64,000 nt of DNA. It comes from Bifidobacterium aesculapii (lineage in GTDB: Bacteria > Actinomycetota > Actinomycetes > Actinomycetales > Bifidobacteriaceae). The DNA lies in assembly GCF_001417815.1 (NCBI RefSeq), contig NZ_BCFK01000035.1:26966-90965 (forward strand). The letters run 5' to 3'. Under the pieces are notes generated by a model that saw only the letters and a program-made list of their open reading frames with translations, was not told the origin of the DNA and did not search any database. Position 1 is the stretch's first letter, and each line of letters starts with the position of its first letter. A program made the position numbers and the translations under genes. Below, piece after piece: positions 9,145 through 17,976 of this stretch.

Positions 9145-9933
9145 ATGACGGCGTACATGAACCATAAGGATCTGACGAACGAGACGATCGGCGAGGAGCG
9201 CAAGGCCGAAATCGCGGCGGGCGTGCACCGCGTGCTCGAAGGCATCGCGGAAGCGGAGAAGGCCGCCGGGCGCGAACCCGGTTCGGTGAGGCTGCTCGCC
9301 GCCACGAAGACGCGCGACGTGGGCGAGATCATGGCCGCCATCGACGCGGGCGTGCGCATGATCGGCGAGAACCGTCCGCAGGAGGTGCAGGCGAAGGCCG
9401 ACGGCCTCGCGCGGCAATGCCATGCGCGCGGCCTTGAGCTCGGGCGCGACGTGCCGTTCCACCTGATCGGCCAGTTGCAGTCGAACAAGATCGGCAAGGT
9501 GCTGCCCGTCGTCAACACCATCGAATCCGTGGATTCCATCGAGCTTGCGGAGAAGATCGCACGCCGAGCCGTCATGCGTGACATGACCGTCGGCGTGCTG
9601 CTCGAGGTCAACGAGTCCGGCGAGGAGTCGAAATCCGGCTGCGCGCCCAGCCATGCCATCGACCTCGCCAAGCGCATCGGCGCGATGGGCGGGCTGAAGC
9701 TGCAAGGTCTCATGACGATCGGCGCGCATGTGGACGACGAAGCCACGATCCGCGCCGGATTCGCGCACCTGCGACGCACGCGCGACCAGATTCTCGCCTC
9801 CGGCGCGCCCGGCACGGAAGGCTGCACGGAGCTGTCGATGGGCATGACGCAGGACATGGCGCTCGCCATCGAGGAGGGTTCCACGATCGTCCGCGTCGGC
9901 ACCGCGATCTTCGGCCCGCGCGCGTTCATCTGA
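9145..9933 (+). CDS. YggS/PROSC-family PLP homeostasis protein
   Basis: This protein of about 262 residues is a YggS/PLPBP-family single-domain alanine-racemase-like barrel. The PLP lysine is K55 in LLAATKTRD, and GENRPQEVQAK and SMGMTQDMALAIEEG are family signatures. It buffers cytosolic pyridoxal phosphate and has no known catalytic activity. I prefer ATG 9145 because AGGGGGAG (9127-9134) is correctly spaced; ATG 9118 in the same frame would add 9 residues. It lies 95 bp behind a PLP enzyme gene. A 22-bp stem-loop follows the stop. Confidence 0.88.
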   Translation: MTAYMNHKDLTNETIGEERKAEIAAGVHRVLEGIAEAEKAAGREPGSVRLLAATKTRDVGEIMAAIDAGVRMIGENRPQEVQAKADGLARQCHARGLELGRDVPFHLIGQLQSNKIGKVLPVVNTIESVDSIELAEKIARRAVMRDMTVGVLLEVNESGEESKSGCAPSHAIDLAKRIGAMGGLKLQGLMTIGAHVDDEATIRAGFAHLRRTRDQILASGAPGTEGCTELSMGMTQDMALAIEEGSTIVRVGTAIFGPRAFI

Positions 9934-9963
9934 CGGCGCGCGGGATCGGGCATCGGCCGCGGA

Positions 9964-10016
9964 TATGCGTGAGGGGTGTGCATGGACATTGACACCATGC
10001 ACACCCCTCACGCATA
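9964..10016. terminator. Bidirectional 22-bp stem-loop
   Basis: This is a perfect 22-bp inverted repeat (9964-9985 with 9995-10016, core GTGAGGGGTGTGCATG) and a 9-base loop, acattgaca. It lies between two convergent genes, which suits a bidirectional terminator. It has no T tract. Confidence 0.7.
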
Positions 10017-10070
10017 GCTGTGCCTGTGCGGGTCCCGGTGCCGGGACCTACGTGGCGTCGCCGCTATGGC

Positions 10071-10622
10071 TCAGGCGTTCAGCGTGTCCTTGATCGCGCC
10101 GACGAAGTAGTCGAGGTCGTCGGGCTTGCGCGAGGTGATGAGACGCCAGCCGTTCGCGTCGTCGACGTGCAGCTGCTCGTCGACGTAGTGGCCGCCCGCG
10201 TTCTCGATGTCGGCGGCGATGTAGCGGCACGGCGCGGCGGTCTTGCCCTCGGCGAGCCCCGCGTTCACCAGCAGCCAGGCGCCGTGGCAGATCGCGGCGA
10301 TCGGCTTGCCTTCGTGCGCGAACTCCTGGGCCAGCGTGATCGCGTCGTTGTTCACGCGGATGCGGTCCACGTTGCAGGTGCCGCCGGGCACGACGAGCAG
10401 GTCGTAGTCGGCCGCCTGCACGTCGGACAGCTTCGCGTCCGGCGTGAGCGTCTCGCCCTCGTAGCGGTCGTGCTGCACGGTCTCGCACGGCTCCAGCTCG
10501 GTGGCGGCGAGCGTCACCTGCGCGCCGGCGGCCTTGAGGTCGCGCAGCGGGCGGGTGAGTTCGGTCTCCTCGATGCCCCAGTTGTTCACGATGATGAGCA
10601 CCTTCTTGTCCGCGATGGCCAT
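10071..10622 (-). CDS. DJ-1/PfpI family protein (glyoxalase III/deglycase-like)
   Basis: This 183-residue DJ-1/PfpI superfamily protein has the nucleophile elbow AAICHGAW with C112 and an acidic residue E18 (NNWGIEETEL) in the usual position. Relatives (PfpI, YhbO) are protein-stress or deglycase-type enzymes acting on glyoxal-modified molecules. The reaction here is inferred from family only. It starts at the ATG complementary to 10620-10622 with GGAGGAACC immediately upstream, and faces the preceding gene across a 22-bp terminator hairpin. Confidence 0.85.
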   Translation of the reverse strand: MAIADKKVLIIVNNWGIEETELTRPLRDLKAAGAQVTLAATELEPCETVQHDRYEGETLTPDAKLSDVQAADYDLLVVPGGTCNVDRIRVNNDAITLAQEFAHEGKPIAAICHGAWLLVNAGLAEGKTAAPCRYIAADIENAGGHYVDEQLHVDDANGWRLITSRKPDDLDYFVGAIKDTLNA

Positions 10623-10794
10623 GGTTCCTCCTTGTAATGGTGTGCGGTTCCCACATGTTGCGGTTCCCTCACCATTATGCCGCCGTCGTGCCGCCGCGCC
10701 TCGGTTATGCCGTGCGCCGACGCCCGCATGTCGTGGGCGGCGGCGGTAAGCTGATAGGAACATCACAGTCGGCGCAGTCGACGAGGAGGGCGCT

Positions 10795-11502
10795 ATGGCC
10801 GATCAGTACAATCCGAACAATCCCGACGATTCCGGCAATCCGAACGTTCCGTCGGTCTCTGGCAATCCCGTGAACCCGGTTGGTCCCGGTGCCTCATACG
10901 GTCCGAACGCTTTCGGCGCTCCTGCCGGTCAGGGCGTGCCGGGCGGCAATGACGCGAATCCGAACGAATACGCCCAGCAGCCATACTCCCAGCCGAATGC
11001 TTACCCCCAGCCGGCTCCCGGCCAGCCCGTCCCACCGGCAGGTCCGGGGTACAACCCGTATTACCAGCCGGAACCCAAGTGGAATCCGATGGCCATCGCC
11101 GGATTCGTCTGCTCGTTCATCATCGCGCTGGTCGGCCTGATCCTCAGCATCATCGGTTACTCGCAGACCAGGAAGACCGGCGAGAAAGGCAAAGGCCTCG
11201 CGCTCGCCGGCATCATCATCAGCGCGGTGTCGATGCTGATGCAGCTGCTGCTGGTCATCCTGATCGTCGTCATAGTGGCGAACGCGCCGTCGGGGCATTC
11301 CTCGTACGAGTACGTCGACGGCGACGATTACGGCTACGACTACGACTATGACCACGGCGACGATTTCGATTACGACTTCGGCTACGACTTCGACGACGCC
11401 GGTAGCGGCGATTCGCGCTCGACCGCGTACCAGCGGTCCGCGCACGTCGAGCGCATCGACGCGGTCGTCGCCCGGACGGCCGCGGCGTTGCCGTCGCGCT
11501 GA
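10795..11502 (+). CDS. DUF4190-type membrane protein with Pro/Asn-rich head and Asp/Tyr-rich tail
   Basis: This is a 235-residue protein. Residues 1-95 are low-complexity, rich in Pro, Asn, Gly and Gln. Two hydrophobic segments (about 98-120 and 136-162) surround a short basic loop (YSQTRKTGEKGKG), the DUF4190 pattern. Residues about 175-205 are almost entirely Asp, Tyr and Gly (for example GYDYDYDHGDDFDYDFGY). RBS GAGGAGGG precedes the ATG. The function is unknown. An acidic exposed tail could bind cations or basic surfaces. A pair of GC-rich stem-loops follows. Confidence 0.75.
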   Translation: MADQYNPNNPDDSGNPNVPSVSGNPVNPVGPGASYGPNAFGAPAGQGVPGGNDANPNEYAQQPYSQPNAYPQPAPGQPVPPAGPGYNPYYQPEPKWNPMAIAGFVCSFIIALVGLILSIIGYSQTRKTGEKGKGLALAGIIISAVSMLMQLLLVILIVVIVANAPSGHSSYEYVDGDDYGYDYDYDHGDDFDYDFGYDFDDAGSGDSRSTAYQRSAHVERIDAVVARTAAALPSR

Positions 11503-11519
11503 CGCTCTATGCGGCACCT

Positions 11520-11605
11520 CGCCACCGGCCGCGGCGTCGCGCACGTCGCGTCCGGTGGCGGCGTGCGCGCGTTCCGGCGTGTGGCGTACGCCCGCCGGAA
11601 CGCGC
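11520..11605 (+). terminator. Two stem-loops after the DUF4190 gene
   Basis: The first stem is CGCCACCGG (11520-11528) with CCGGTGGCG (11552-11560). The second is GCGCGTTCCGGCG (11567-11579) with CGCCGGAACGCGC (11593-11605) and a 13-base loop. Neither has a T tract. Together they fill most of the gap and probably end the upstream transcript. Confidence 0.55.
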
Positions 11606-11614
11606 GGCGACGGC

Positions 11615-11620
11615 TAGACT
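11615..11620 (+). promoter_or_regulatory. -10 box for a leaderless transcript
   Basis: TAGACT lies 7 bases before the ATG at 11628 and no Shine-Dalgarno sequence is present. Transcription would start at or next to the A of the ATG. No clear -35 is visible because the region upstream is a hairpin. Confidence 0.45.
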
Positions 11621-11627
11621 GGGCACT

Positions 11628-12449
11628 ATGAGAATCGCACGTTTTTCACTCAATGATTCGCCGCGTTACGCCTTCGTCCAGACGGACGAGGCCGACGGCA
11701 AGGATTATCTCGTCGAACTCGACGGCCATCCGCTGTTCGGCGGCAAGGTCGCCCCCACCGGCAAGCGCTACGCGCTCGACGCCGACGGCATCCGCCTGCT
11801 CGCTCCCGTGCTGCCCTCCAAGGTGTACGGTCTGGCCAAGAACTACGAGGCGCACGCGCAGTTCATGCACGAGGCCGGCCATTCGGAGATCTCCCACGCC
11901 CCTGAGGACATGGTCATCTTCACCAAGCCGTCCACCTCGGTGATCGGCCCGGACGATCCGATCGTGTACCCGCCGTGCTCGAAGGACATGAACTTCGAGC
12001 CTGAGCTCGCGGTGGTGATGGGCCGCGTGGCGAAGAACGTGCCGGTCGAGAAGGCCATGGACTACGTGCTCGGCTTCACCTGCGTCAACGACGTGACGCT
12101 GCGCGACCTGCAGGGCCTCGACCCGACCTGGACGCGCGCCAAGGGCTTCGACACGTCCTGCCCGCTCGGCCCGTGGATCGTCACGCGCGACGACGTGAAC
12201 TGGAAGGACGCGAAGATCTCGTTCACGCTCAACGGCGAGGACGTGCCGATGGCGTCCGGCACGACCGCGAACCTCATCCACGGCATTCCCGAGCAGATCG
12301 CCGCGATTTCCAGCTTCTCCACGCTGCTGCCCGGCGACGTGATCATGACCGGCACGCCGAACGCCTCCGGCCACCTCGACCCGGGCGACGAGACCATCGT
12401 CCACGTCGAGGGCGTGGGCGATCTGCGCAACGTGATCGTCCGCGCGTAG
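11628..12449 (+). CDS. Fumarylacetoacetate hydrolase family protein
   Basis: This is a 273-residue FAH-fold protein. The C-terminal catalytic domain begins near residue 65 (KVYGLAKNYEAHA). The metal site includes the FEPELAVV acidic pair and a later Asp in the TCVNDVTLRDLQ region. TGTPNASGHLDPGD is typical of the YcgM/HpcE branch, hydrolases, isomerases or decarboxylases of oxo-dicarboxylic acids. No aromatic catabolic genes are near, so a housekeeping oxaloacetate-decarboxylase-like role is possible. It appears to be translated from a leaderless mRNA. Confidence 0.85.
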   Translation: MRIARFSLNDSPRYAFVQTDEADGKDYLVELDGHPLFGGKVAPTGKRYALDADGIRLLAPVLPSKVYGLAKNYEAHAQFMHEAGHSEISHAPEDMVIFTKPSTSVIGPDDPIVYPPCSKDMNFEPELAVVMGRVAKNVPVEKAMDYVLGFTCVNDVTLRDLQGLDPTWTRAKGFDTSCPLGPWIVTRDDVNWKDAKISFTLNGEDVPMASGTTANLIHGIPEQIAAISSFSTLLPGDVIMTGTPNASGHLDPGDETIVHVEGVGDLRNVIVRA

Positions 12450-12506
12450 CGCGTGTGACGGTATTCGTGACGGTGCCCGTGATGGCAGCGTGACATCCAC
12501 GCGGGG

Positions 12507-13589
12507 TCATGATTGCCGCGCCACGTACCGTGTGGCGCGGCCGGCGCCGATTTTCTTGATGCGTCCCGCATCCTGCAAGGTCTTGAGCGTGCGCTCGACG
12601 GTGGTCATGCTGATGTCCGGCATGCGCGCGAGGATGTCCGCTTTGGACAGCGGCGTCAGTTCATGGTCGAACAGTGCCGCGATGCGCTCCTCCTTGGTGG
12701 CTTTCCGCAATGCGTTTCCGTTCGCGTCCGGAGCGGTCAGGGACAGTGAAGCCATGCGTTCGTCGAGTTCCCGATATGCCGCCAGAATCACGCCGAGCAG
12801 GTAATTCACGAACGGCGCGTAGTCGTTCGTTCCGTCGTTCCAGCCGACGGTGCTGGCCGCCAACGCCTCGTAATACGTGTCCTTGCTGCGTTCGATGAGA
12901 TGCTCGACGCTGATGTATTTGCCCACCTCGTAACCGTTGCGGTACAGGAGCAGCAGCGTCAACAGTCTGCTCATACGGCCGTTGCCGTCGTTGAACGGGT
13001 GGATGCAGGTGAAATCGAATACGAACATGGCGAGGGCCAGCAGCGGATCGGTGCGACCATCACGCATCGAATCGGCATATGCGGCGCATATGCTCGCGAC
13101 GAGGTCCGGCGTGACCAACGCCGACGGCGGGACGAACCGTACGTGCCGTTCGCCGTTCGCGTCGCGTTCCACGATGACGTTGTCGCTGTCCTTGAACCGT
13201 CCGCCGAACGTCAACGGCGTGTGATGGAACAGGTCGCGATGCAACTGCAGGATCACGTTCGGCGTGGGCGGTATGTAGTCGTGGCTGTCATGGATGGTGG
13301 CGAGCACGTCACGGTATCCCGCGATCTCCTCCTCGTCGCGGTTGCGTGGAGTGGTCTTCTCCTTGACGAGGTCGTTGAGGCGTTTGTCGCTGGTGGCGAT
13401 GCCTTCGATGCGATTGGAGGCATCCGTGCTCTGGATCCGTGCGACCTCGACGAGGGTCTGCAGCATATCCGGATGAATCGAGGCACGGACACTGCACCGG
13501 CCCTTGGCCTCGTGGATGGCGGTCAGCAGGCCGGTGGTGCGTGGGGTGAGCAGCGGCAGGGCCGCCTTGACGTAATCGAATTCCCGCAT
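12507..13589 (-). CDS. Fic family protein (AMPylator-type) with N-terminal inhibitory motif
   Basis: This 360-residue protein has an intact Fic core HPFNDGNGRMSR (H197-R208), predicted to transfer AMP or a similar group to a hydroxyl side chain. The inhibitory helix SNRIEG (S58, E62, G63) fits the (S/T)xxxE(G/N) motif, placed N-terminal to the Fic core, so the enzyme should be self-inhibited. The C-terminus (about 300-360, LSKADILARMPDISMTTVERTLKTL) is a winged-helix DNA-binding domain. It has no partner antitoxin. A 9-bp inverted repeat upstream (13629-13675) could be the operator it binds. The target protein is unknown. Confidence 0.88.
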   Translation of the reverse strand: MREFDYVKAALPLLTPRTTGLLTAIHEAKGRCSVRASIHPDMLQTLVEVARIQSTDASNRIEGIATSDKRLNDLVKEKTTPRNRDEEEIAGYRDVLATIHDSHDYIPPTPNVILQLHRDLFHHTPLTFGGRFKDSDNVIVERDANGERHVRFVPPSALVTPDLVASICAAYADSMRDGRTDPLLALAMFVFDFTCIHPFNDGNGRMSRLLTLLLLYRNGYEVGKYISVEHLIERSKDTYYEALAASTVGWNDGTNDYAPFVNYLLGVILAAYRELDERMASLSLTAPDANGNALRKATKEERIAALFDHELTPLSKADILARMPDISMTTVERTLKTLQDAGRIKKIGAGRATRYVARQS

Positions 13590-13628
13590 GGACCTACCTC
13601 TCCGTTCTCGCCGTATGATGGCCGTTAT

Positions 13629-13675
13629 TGCCTCATTGTTGCGTTTTCTGCATCATATGGTATCAAAATGAGGCA
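13629..13675. promoter_or_regulatory. Inverted repeat upstream of the Fic gene
   Basis: TGCCTCATT (13629-13637) and AATGAGGCA (13667-13675) are perfect arms 29 bases apart, 40-86 bp upstream of the Fic start codon. I infer a possible operator for the Fic protein's winged-helix domain. Confidence 0.35.
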
Positions 13676-13737
13676 GAAAATCGGTCGATGAGGCCACGAA
13701 GCAGACGCTGGACTACATCCGCAAGGAGCTGCTGTAC

Positions 13738-13824
13738 GTGGACCGCCGCTGCGCCTGCGGTCAGGTCTGGCTGGTTCCCGCCGATCATCTGGTGCCGTGC
13801 CCCATCTGCGGGCAGCAGGTGTGA
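13738..13824 (+). CDS. Zinc-ribbon mini-protein or fragment
   Basis: This short frame, ending in TGA at 13822, encodes two cysteine pairs: RCACGQVW, then CPICGQQV. That is a zinc-ribbon knuckle pattern (CxC...CxxC). From GTG 13738, with AAGGAG at 13723-13728 nine bases upstream, it gives 28 residues. The frame stays open back to 13672 (…EATKQTLDYIRKELLYV…) without an ATG, GTG or TTG. So either the start is GTG 13738 or this is the 3' remnant of a longer gene. The function is unknown. It lies immediately upstream of the clpB operator. Confidence 0.4.
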   Translation: MDRRCACGQVWLVPADHLVPCPICGQQV

Positions 13825-13836
13825 CGTTGAGAGAAA

Positions 13837-13857
13837 CTTGAGTCAATGTCGCTCAAG
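13837..13857 (+). promoter_or_regulatory. HAIR element (HspR operator) of clpB
   Basis: CTTGAGT, seven bases, then GCTCAAG matches the actinobacterial HspR-associated inverted repeat (CTTGAGT-N7-ACTCAAG) at 13 of 14 positions. It lies 140 bp before clpB. HspR represses clpB and dnaK in related bacteria, and this site predicts the same heat-shock control. A second palindrome (CATGTCA-gaaca-TGACATG, 13892-13910) follows. Confidence 0.85.
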
Positions 13858-13912
13858 TTTTGGGAATAGAATGTGCTTCGGGTCGGTTGAGCATGTCAGA
13901 ACATGACATGAA

Positions 13913-13973
13913 GCCCGGCGGACGGCGGCTGCGGAACGGTTGTGAATCGTTCCGCAGCCGCCGTCCGCCGGGC
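13913..13973 (+). other. 26-bp perfect hairpin in the clpB leader
   Basis: Bases 13913-13938 are exactly complementary to 13948-13973 (core GGACGGCGGCTGCGGAACG), with a 9-base loop. The hairpin ends 13 bases before the clpB Shine-Dalgarno GGAGGA (13987-13992). It is downstream of the HspR site, so it should lie in the 5' UTR. It could be an attenuator or an mRNA-stability element. It is too GC-rich to be a simple melting thermosensor. Confidence 0.7.
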
Positions 13974-13996
13974 GACGACAAGACTTGGAGGACAGT

Positions 13997-16678
13997 ATGG
14001 AACAGAAGTTCACCACCATGGCCCAAGAGGCCATCGGCGACGCCATCCAGAGCGCGTCCGCCGCAGGCAACGCGCAGGTCGAGACCCTGCATGTGCTCGA
14101 CGCGCTGCTGCGCCAGGAGCAGGGCGTGGTGCGCGGTCTCATCCAGGCCGCTGGCGGCGACCCGCAGGCCATCGGCGCGGCCGTGCGCAACGCGCTCGTC
14201 GCCCTGCCGAGCGCCAGCGGCTCCAGCACCTCGCAGCCGCAGGCCAGCCGTCAGCTGACCGCCGCGCTCGCGCAGGCGGAGAAGGAGATGCAGCAGATGG
14301 GGGACGAGTACGTCTCCACCGAGCATCTGCTCATCGGCATCGCCGCGTCGGCGCCGAACCAGTCCGCCGACATCCTCAAGAAGTACGGCGTCACGCCGGA
14401 AGCCCTGCGCAAGGCCGTGCCGGGCGTGCGCGGCGGCGCGAAGGTGACCAGCCCGGACGCGGAAGGCAGCTACAAGGCGCTGGAGAAGTACTCCACCGAC
14501 CTGACCGCCGCCGCGAAGGAAGGCAAGCTCGACCCGGTGATTGGCCGCGATCAGGAGATCCGCCGCGTCATCCAGATTCTGAGCCGCCGTACCAAGAATA
14601 ACCCGGTGCTGATCGGCGAGCCCGGCGTCGGCAAGACCGCCGTCGTCGAGGGCCTCGCGCAGCGCATCGTCGCCGGCGACGTGCCGACCACCCTGCAGGG
14701 TAAGAAGCTCATCAGCCTCGACCTCGGCTCCATGGTGGCCGGATCGAAGTACCGTGGCGAATTCGAGGAACGTTTGAAGAGCGTCCTCAACGAGATCAAG
14801 AATGCGAACGGCCAGATCGTCACGTTCATCGACGAAATCCACACGATCGTCGGCGCCGGCGCGGCCGAAGGCTCGATGGACGCCGGCAACATGCTCAAGC
14901 CGATGCTCGCCCGCGGCGAACTGCGCCTGATCGGCGCGACCACGCTGGACGAGTACCGCGAGAACATCGAGAAGGACCCGGCGCTGGAGCGTCGTTTCCA
15001 GCAGGTGTTCGTCGGCGAGCCGAGCGTGGAGGACACGATCGCGATTCTGCGTGGCCTGAAGCAGCGTTACGAGGCGCACCACAAGGTGACGATCGGCGAC
15101 GACGCGCTCGTGGCCGCCGCGACGCTGTCCAACCGGTACATCTCCGGCCGCCAGCTGCCCGACAAGGCCATCGACCTGGTCGACGAGGCGGCCGCCCACC
15201 TGCGTATGGAACTCGACTCCTCCCCGGAGGAGATCGATGAGCTCCAGCGCAAGGTGACCCGTTACGAGATGGAGGAGATGCAGCTCAAGAAGGCCGAGGA
15301 TCCGGCCTCCAAGGAGCGCTTGGAGAAGCTGCAGGCCGAAATGGCCGACGCGCGCGAGAAGCTTTCGGGCCTGAAGGCCCGCTGGGACGCGGAGAAGGCC
15401 GGCCACAACAAGGTCGGCGACCTGCGCGCCAAGCTCGACGCGCTGCGCGTTCAGGCGGACAAGTTCACCCGCGAAGGCAACCTCGCCGAGGCGTCGCGCA
15501 TCCTGTACGGCGAAATGCCGGCCATCCAGAAGCAGCTCGCCGCCGCCGAGAAGGCCGACGCCGAATCCGCCGAGGATGGCCAGAACAAGCCCGAGCCGAT
15601 GGTCCCGGACCATGTGGACGCCGATTCCGTGGCGGAGATCGTCTCCGACTGGACCGGCATCCCCGTCGGCCGCCTCATGCAGGGCGAGAACGAGAAGCTG
15701 CTCCACATGGAGGACTACCTCGGCAAGCGCGTGATCGGCCAGAAGGAGGCCATCACCGCCGTGTCCGATGCGGTGCGCCGCTCGCGCGCCGGCATCAGCG
15801 ACCCGAACCGCCCTACCGGCTCGTTCCTGTTCCTCGGCCCCACCGGCGTGGGCAAGACCGAGCTCGCGAAGGCGCTCGCGGACTTCCTGTTCGACGACGA
15901 GAAGGCCATGGTGCGCATCGACATGTCCGAGTACATGGAGAAGGCGAGCGTGAGCCGTCTGATCGGCGCCGCGCCGGGTTACGTCGGCTACGAGCAGGGC
16001 GGCCAGCTCACCGAGGCCGTGCGCCGTCGCCCGTACTCCGTCGTGCTGTTCGACGAGGTCGAGAAGGCGAACCCGGAGATCTTCGACGTGCTGCTGCAGG
16101 TGCTCGACGACGGCCGTCTGACCGACGGTCAGGGCAGGACCGTGGACTTCAAGAACACGATCCTCATCATGACCTCCAACCTCGGCTCCCAGTTCCTCGT
16201 CAACGAGGACATGGACGCCGACCAGAAGAAGAAGGCCGTGATGGACGCGGTGCACATGAACTTCAAGCCGGAGTTCCTGAACCGCTTGGACGACATCGTG
16301 ATGTTCCATCCGCTCACCCGCGAGGAGCTCGGCGGCATCGTCGACATCCAGGTGCATGGCGTCGCGCAGCGGCTCACCGACCGCCGCATCACGTTGCACG
16401 TGACGAAGGCCGCGCGCGAGTGGCTCGCGAACATGGGCTACGATCCGGCGTACGGCGCGCGTCCGCTGCGTCGCCTCGTGCAGACCGAGGTCGGCGACCA
16501 GCTGGCCCGCATGCTGCTCGCCGGCAAGGTGCACGACGGCGACACGGTGCTCGTCGACCAGACCGGCGGCGAACACCTGGAGCTCACCGCCATGCCGGAG
16601 GACCCGCTCGCCGGCGGCCACGACGCTCCGGCCGATGACCCCGACGTCTCCGTGGACAGTGTCAAGACCGACGAGTGA
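13997..16678 (+). CDS. clpB: ATP-dependent chaperone ClpB
   Basis: This 893-residue protein is full-length for ClpB. It has an N-terminal double Clp repeat, AAA1 with Walker [14 protein letters not shown] near residue 207, and a coiled-coil middle domain (about 400-530, [20 protein letters not shown]). AAA2 follows with Walker [11 protein letters not shown] near 614 and Walker [11 protein letters not shown]. No ClpP-binding tripeptide loop of the ClpA/X type was noticed, as expected for a disaggregase. It works with DnaK to dissolve aggregates in the cytoplasm. The start is the ATG after GGAGGA; TTG 13985 in frame is too close to that site. It is controlled by the upstream HAIR element. Confidence 0.97.
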   Translation: MEQKFTTMAQEAIGDAIQSASAAGNAQVETLHVLDALLRQEQGVVRGLIQAAGGDPQAIGAAVRNALVALPSASGSSTSQPQASRQLTAALAQAEKEMQQMGDEYVSTEHLLIGIAASAPNQSADILKKYGVTPEALRKAVPGVRGGAKVTSPDAEGSYKALEKYSTDLTAAAKEGKLDPVIGRDQEIRRVIQILSRRTKNNPVLIGEPGVGKTAVVEGLAQRIVAGDVPTTLQGKKLISLDLGSMVAGSKYRGEFEERLKSVLNEIKNANGQIVTFIDEIHTIVGAGAAEGSMDAGNMLKPMLARGELRLIGATTLDEYRENIEKDPALERRFQQVFVGEPSVEDTIAILRGLKQRYEAHHKVTIGDDALVAAATLSNRYISGRQLPDKAIDLVDEAAAHLRMELDSSPEEIDELQRKVTRYEMEEMQLKKAEDPASKERLEKLQAEMADAREKLSGLKARWDAEKAGHNKVGDLRAKLDALRVQADKFTREGNLAEASRILYGEMPAIQKQLAAAEKADAESAEDGQNKPEPMVPDHVDADSVAEIVSDWTGIPVGRLMQGENEKLLHMEDYLGKRVIGQKEAITAVSDAVRRSRAGISDPNRPTGSFLFLGPTGVGKTELAKALADFLFDDEKAMVRIDMSEYMEKASVSRLIGAAPGYVGYEQGGQLTEAVRRRPYSVVLFDEVEKANPEIFDVLLQVLDDGRLTDGQGRTVDFKNTILIMTSNLGSQFLVNEDMDADQKKKAVMDAVHMNFKPEFLNRLDDIVMFHPLTREELGGIVDIQVHGVAQRLTDRRITLHVTKAAREWLANMGYDPAYGARPLRRLVQTEVGDQLARMLLAGKVHDGDTVLVDQTGGEHLELTAMPEDPLAGGHDAPADDPDVSVDSVKTDE

Positions 16679-16684
16679 CGCGGC

Positions 16685-16720
16685 AACCGCCGCGCCCCTT
16701 CGCAGGGACGCGGCGGTTTT
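16685..16720 (+). terminator. clpB: clpB terminator
   Basis: AACCGCCGCG (16685-16694) pairs with CGCGGCGGTT (16709-16718), three more G-C pairs follow after a one-base bulge, and TTTT (16717-16720) ends it. It lies 6 bases after the clpB stop. Confidence 0.8.
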
Positions 16721-16738
16721 CATCCCGGCGATTCCCAT

Positions 16739-16826
16739 CCCATGGTGCGGTAACACAATTTCTCCATAACGGCGGAATTCCGCTATTATGCGTCACCGCA
16801 CCATGGGTGTTTTACCACACCATGGG
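16739..16826. repeat. Nested palindromes with repeated CACCATGGG
   Basis: CCCATGGTGCGGT (16739-16751) and ACCGCACCATGGG (16795-16807) are perfect 13-bp arms. The loop contains the 12-bp palindrome GCGGAATTCCGC (16772-16783). A third copy of CACCATGGG follows at 16818-16826. It sits between convergent clpB and the phosphodiesterase gene. The role is unknown; it may be a terminator or a protein-binding cluster. Confidence 0.55.
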
Positions 16827-16863
16827 GGAAGGACGCACGGTGCGGGGTGCGGCTCCGGGGGTG

Positions 16864-17976
16864 CTACTTCGCCGGAACGAAGGCTTCGAAGATGTGGTGG
16901 TCGAAGTACTGATCACACTGTTCGAGTTCCGCCGTGGAGCGCACCGTCCACGAGACGGCGGTCGCGCCCATCGCGCGCGCGAGACGCACCTGCGGCGAGG
17001 CGCCGCCGGTCCAGTCGTAGGCGACGAAATCGGGGCGGGACAGCCAGTCGAAGGCGAGCAGGCCTGCGGCGAATTCGAGTGGCTTGGCGGGGTTGAGGGG
17101 CGCCGGCCAGCTGAGCTGTCCGCGGCACACTTCCGGATGGTTCTGCTTGTACCAGTTCACCGCGCCGGGGTTGAACGATTCGATGACGAACGGCCCCGAG
17201 TACGCCTCCAGCAGCGCGTGCCCCTTCTCCATGAGTTCGATCTCACGTTCGCCCCACACGGCGTTGTCGGAGAACTTGTATTCCACGATGAGCGGCACGC
17301 GCCCCGCGACCACCTTGAGCACGTCGGAGAACAGCGGCACATGCTGGTAGTAGCCTTCCGGCGCGTGCGCGGGCGTGACGACCAGCGGCGGGTTCTCGTC
17401 GGCGCCCGGCAGTGGGTGCGCCTTGAGGTCGCCGGGCTTCGAGCCGCGCGCGGCCGGGAACAGCGGGATGCGCGTCAGCTCGTCATAGGTGAGATCCTCC
17501 ACGCGGCGCGGGTCGCCGGCCACGCGCAGGAGGTCCGCGTCATGCACGACGACGACCTGCCCGTCGAGCGTCAGTTGCAGGTCGAGTTCGATGCCGTACC
17601 CGGCTTCGCAGGCGGCGGCGAACGCGGCGAGCGAGTTCTCCGGCGCGATCGGGCCGGTCTCGTCCGGAGTGCCGTAGCCGGCCTTCATCGCCATGCGCCG
17701 CGCGAGCGCCACGTAATCGGCGTTTTCGGCAATTGAGGCCGCGGTCGTGTCCGCGGCGGCGCTGACCGGATTGTCGCCCGCATAGTCGGTTGCATCCTGT
17801 GCGGAGACGAGACCGGAACCGGCGTCGTGCAGGCCGCGGTGCGCGTACCACGCGTCGGGGATGACGGGCACGTAGTTGCTGCGCTTGTCGTTGAACGAAC
17901 GCGGCGCGATGGCCCACGCCGCGGCTCCCGCGGCCGCGACGCCGCCGATCAGAACGTTTCTCAAGGCTTTCGACAT
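16864..17976 (-). CDS. Glycerophosphodiester phosphodiesterase family protein
   Basis: This 370-residue GDPD TIM-barrel has AHRGLHD (H46, R47), GIELDLQLT and VVVVHDADLL, the catalytic and metal-binding signatures, and IVEYKFS and SFNPGAVNWY further along. One hydrophobic segment (about 7-24) after a basic start anchors or exports it. Expected reaction: glycerophosphodiester to glycerol-3-phosphate plus alcohol, at the outer face of the membrane. RBS GGGAGGA precedes the ATG. An insertion of about 50 residues between HRG and the ELD motif (DATDYAGDNPVSAAADTTAA…) is longer than in compact bacterial enzymes. Confidence 0.88.
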   Translation of the reverse strand: MSKALRNVLIGGVAAAGAAAWAIAPRSFNDKRSNYVPVIPDAWYAHRGLHDAGSGLVSAQDATDYAGDNPVSAAADTTAASIAENADYVALARRMAMKAGYGTPDETGPIAPENSLAAFAAACEAGYGIELDLQLTLDGQVVVVHDADLLRVAGDPRRVEDLTYDELTRIPLFPAARGSKPGDLKAHPLPGADENPPLVVTPAHAPEGYYQHVPLFSDVLKVVAGRVPLIVEYKFSDNAVWGEREIELMEKGHALLEAYSGPFVIESFNPGAVNWYKQNHPEVCRGQLSWPAPLNPAKPLEFAAGLLAFDWLSRPDFVAYDWTGGASPQVRLARAMGATAVSWTVRSTAELEQCDQYFDHHIFEAFVPAK

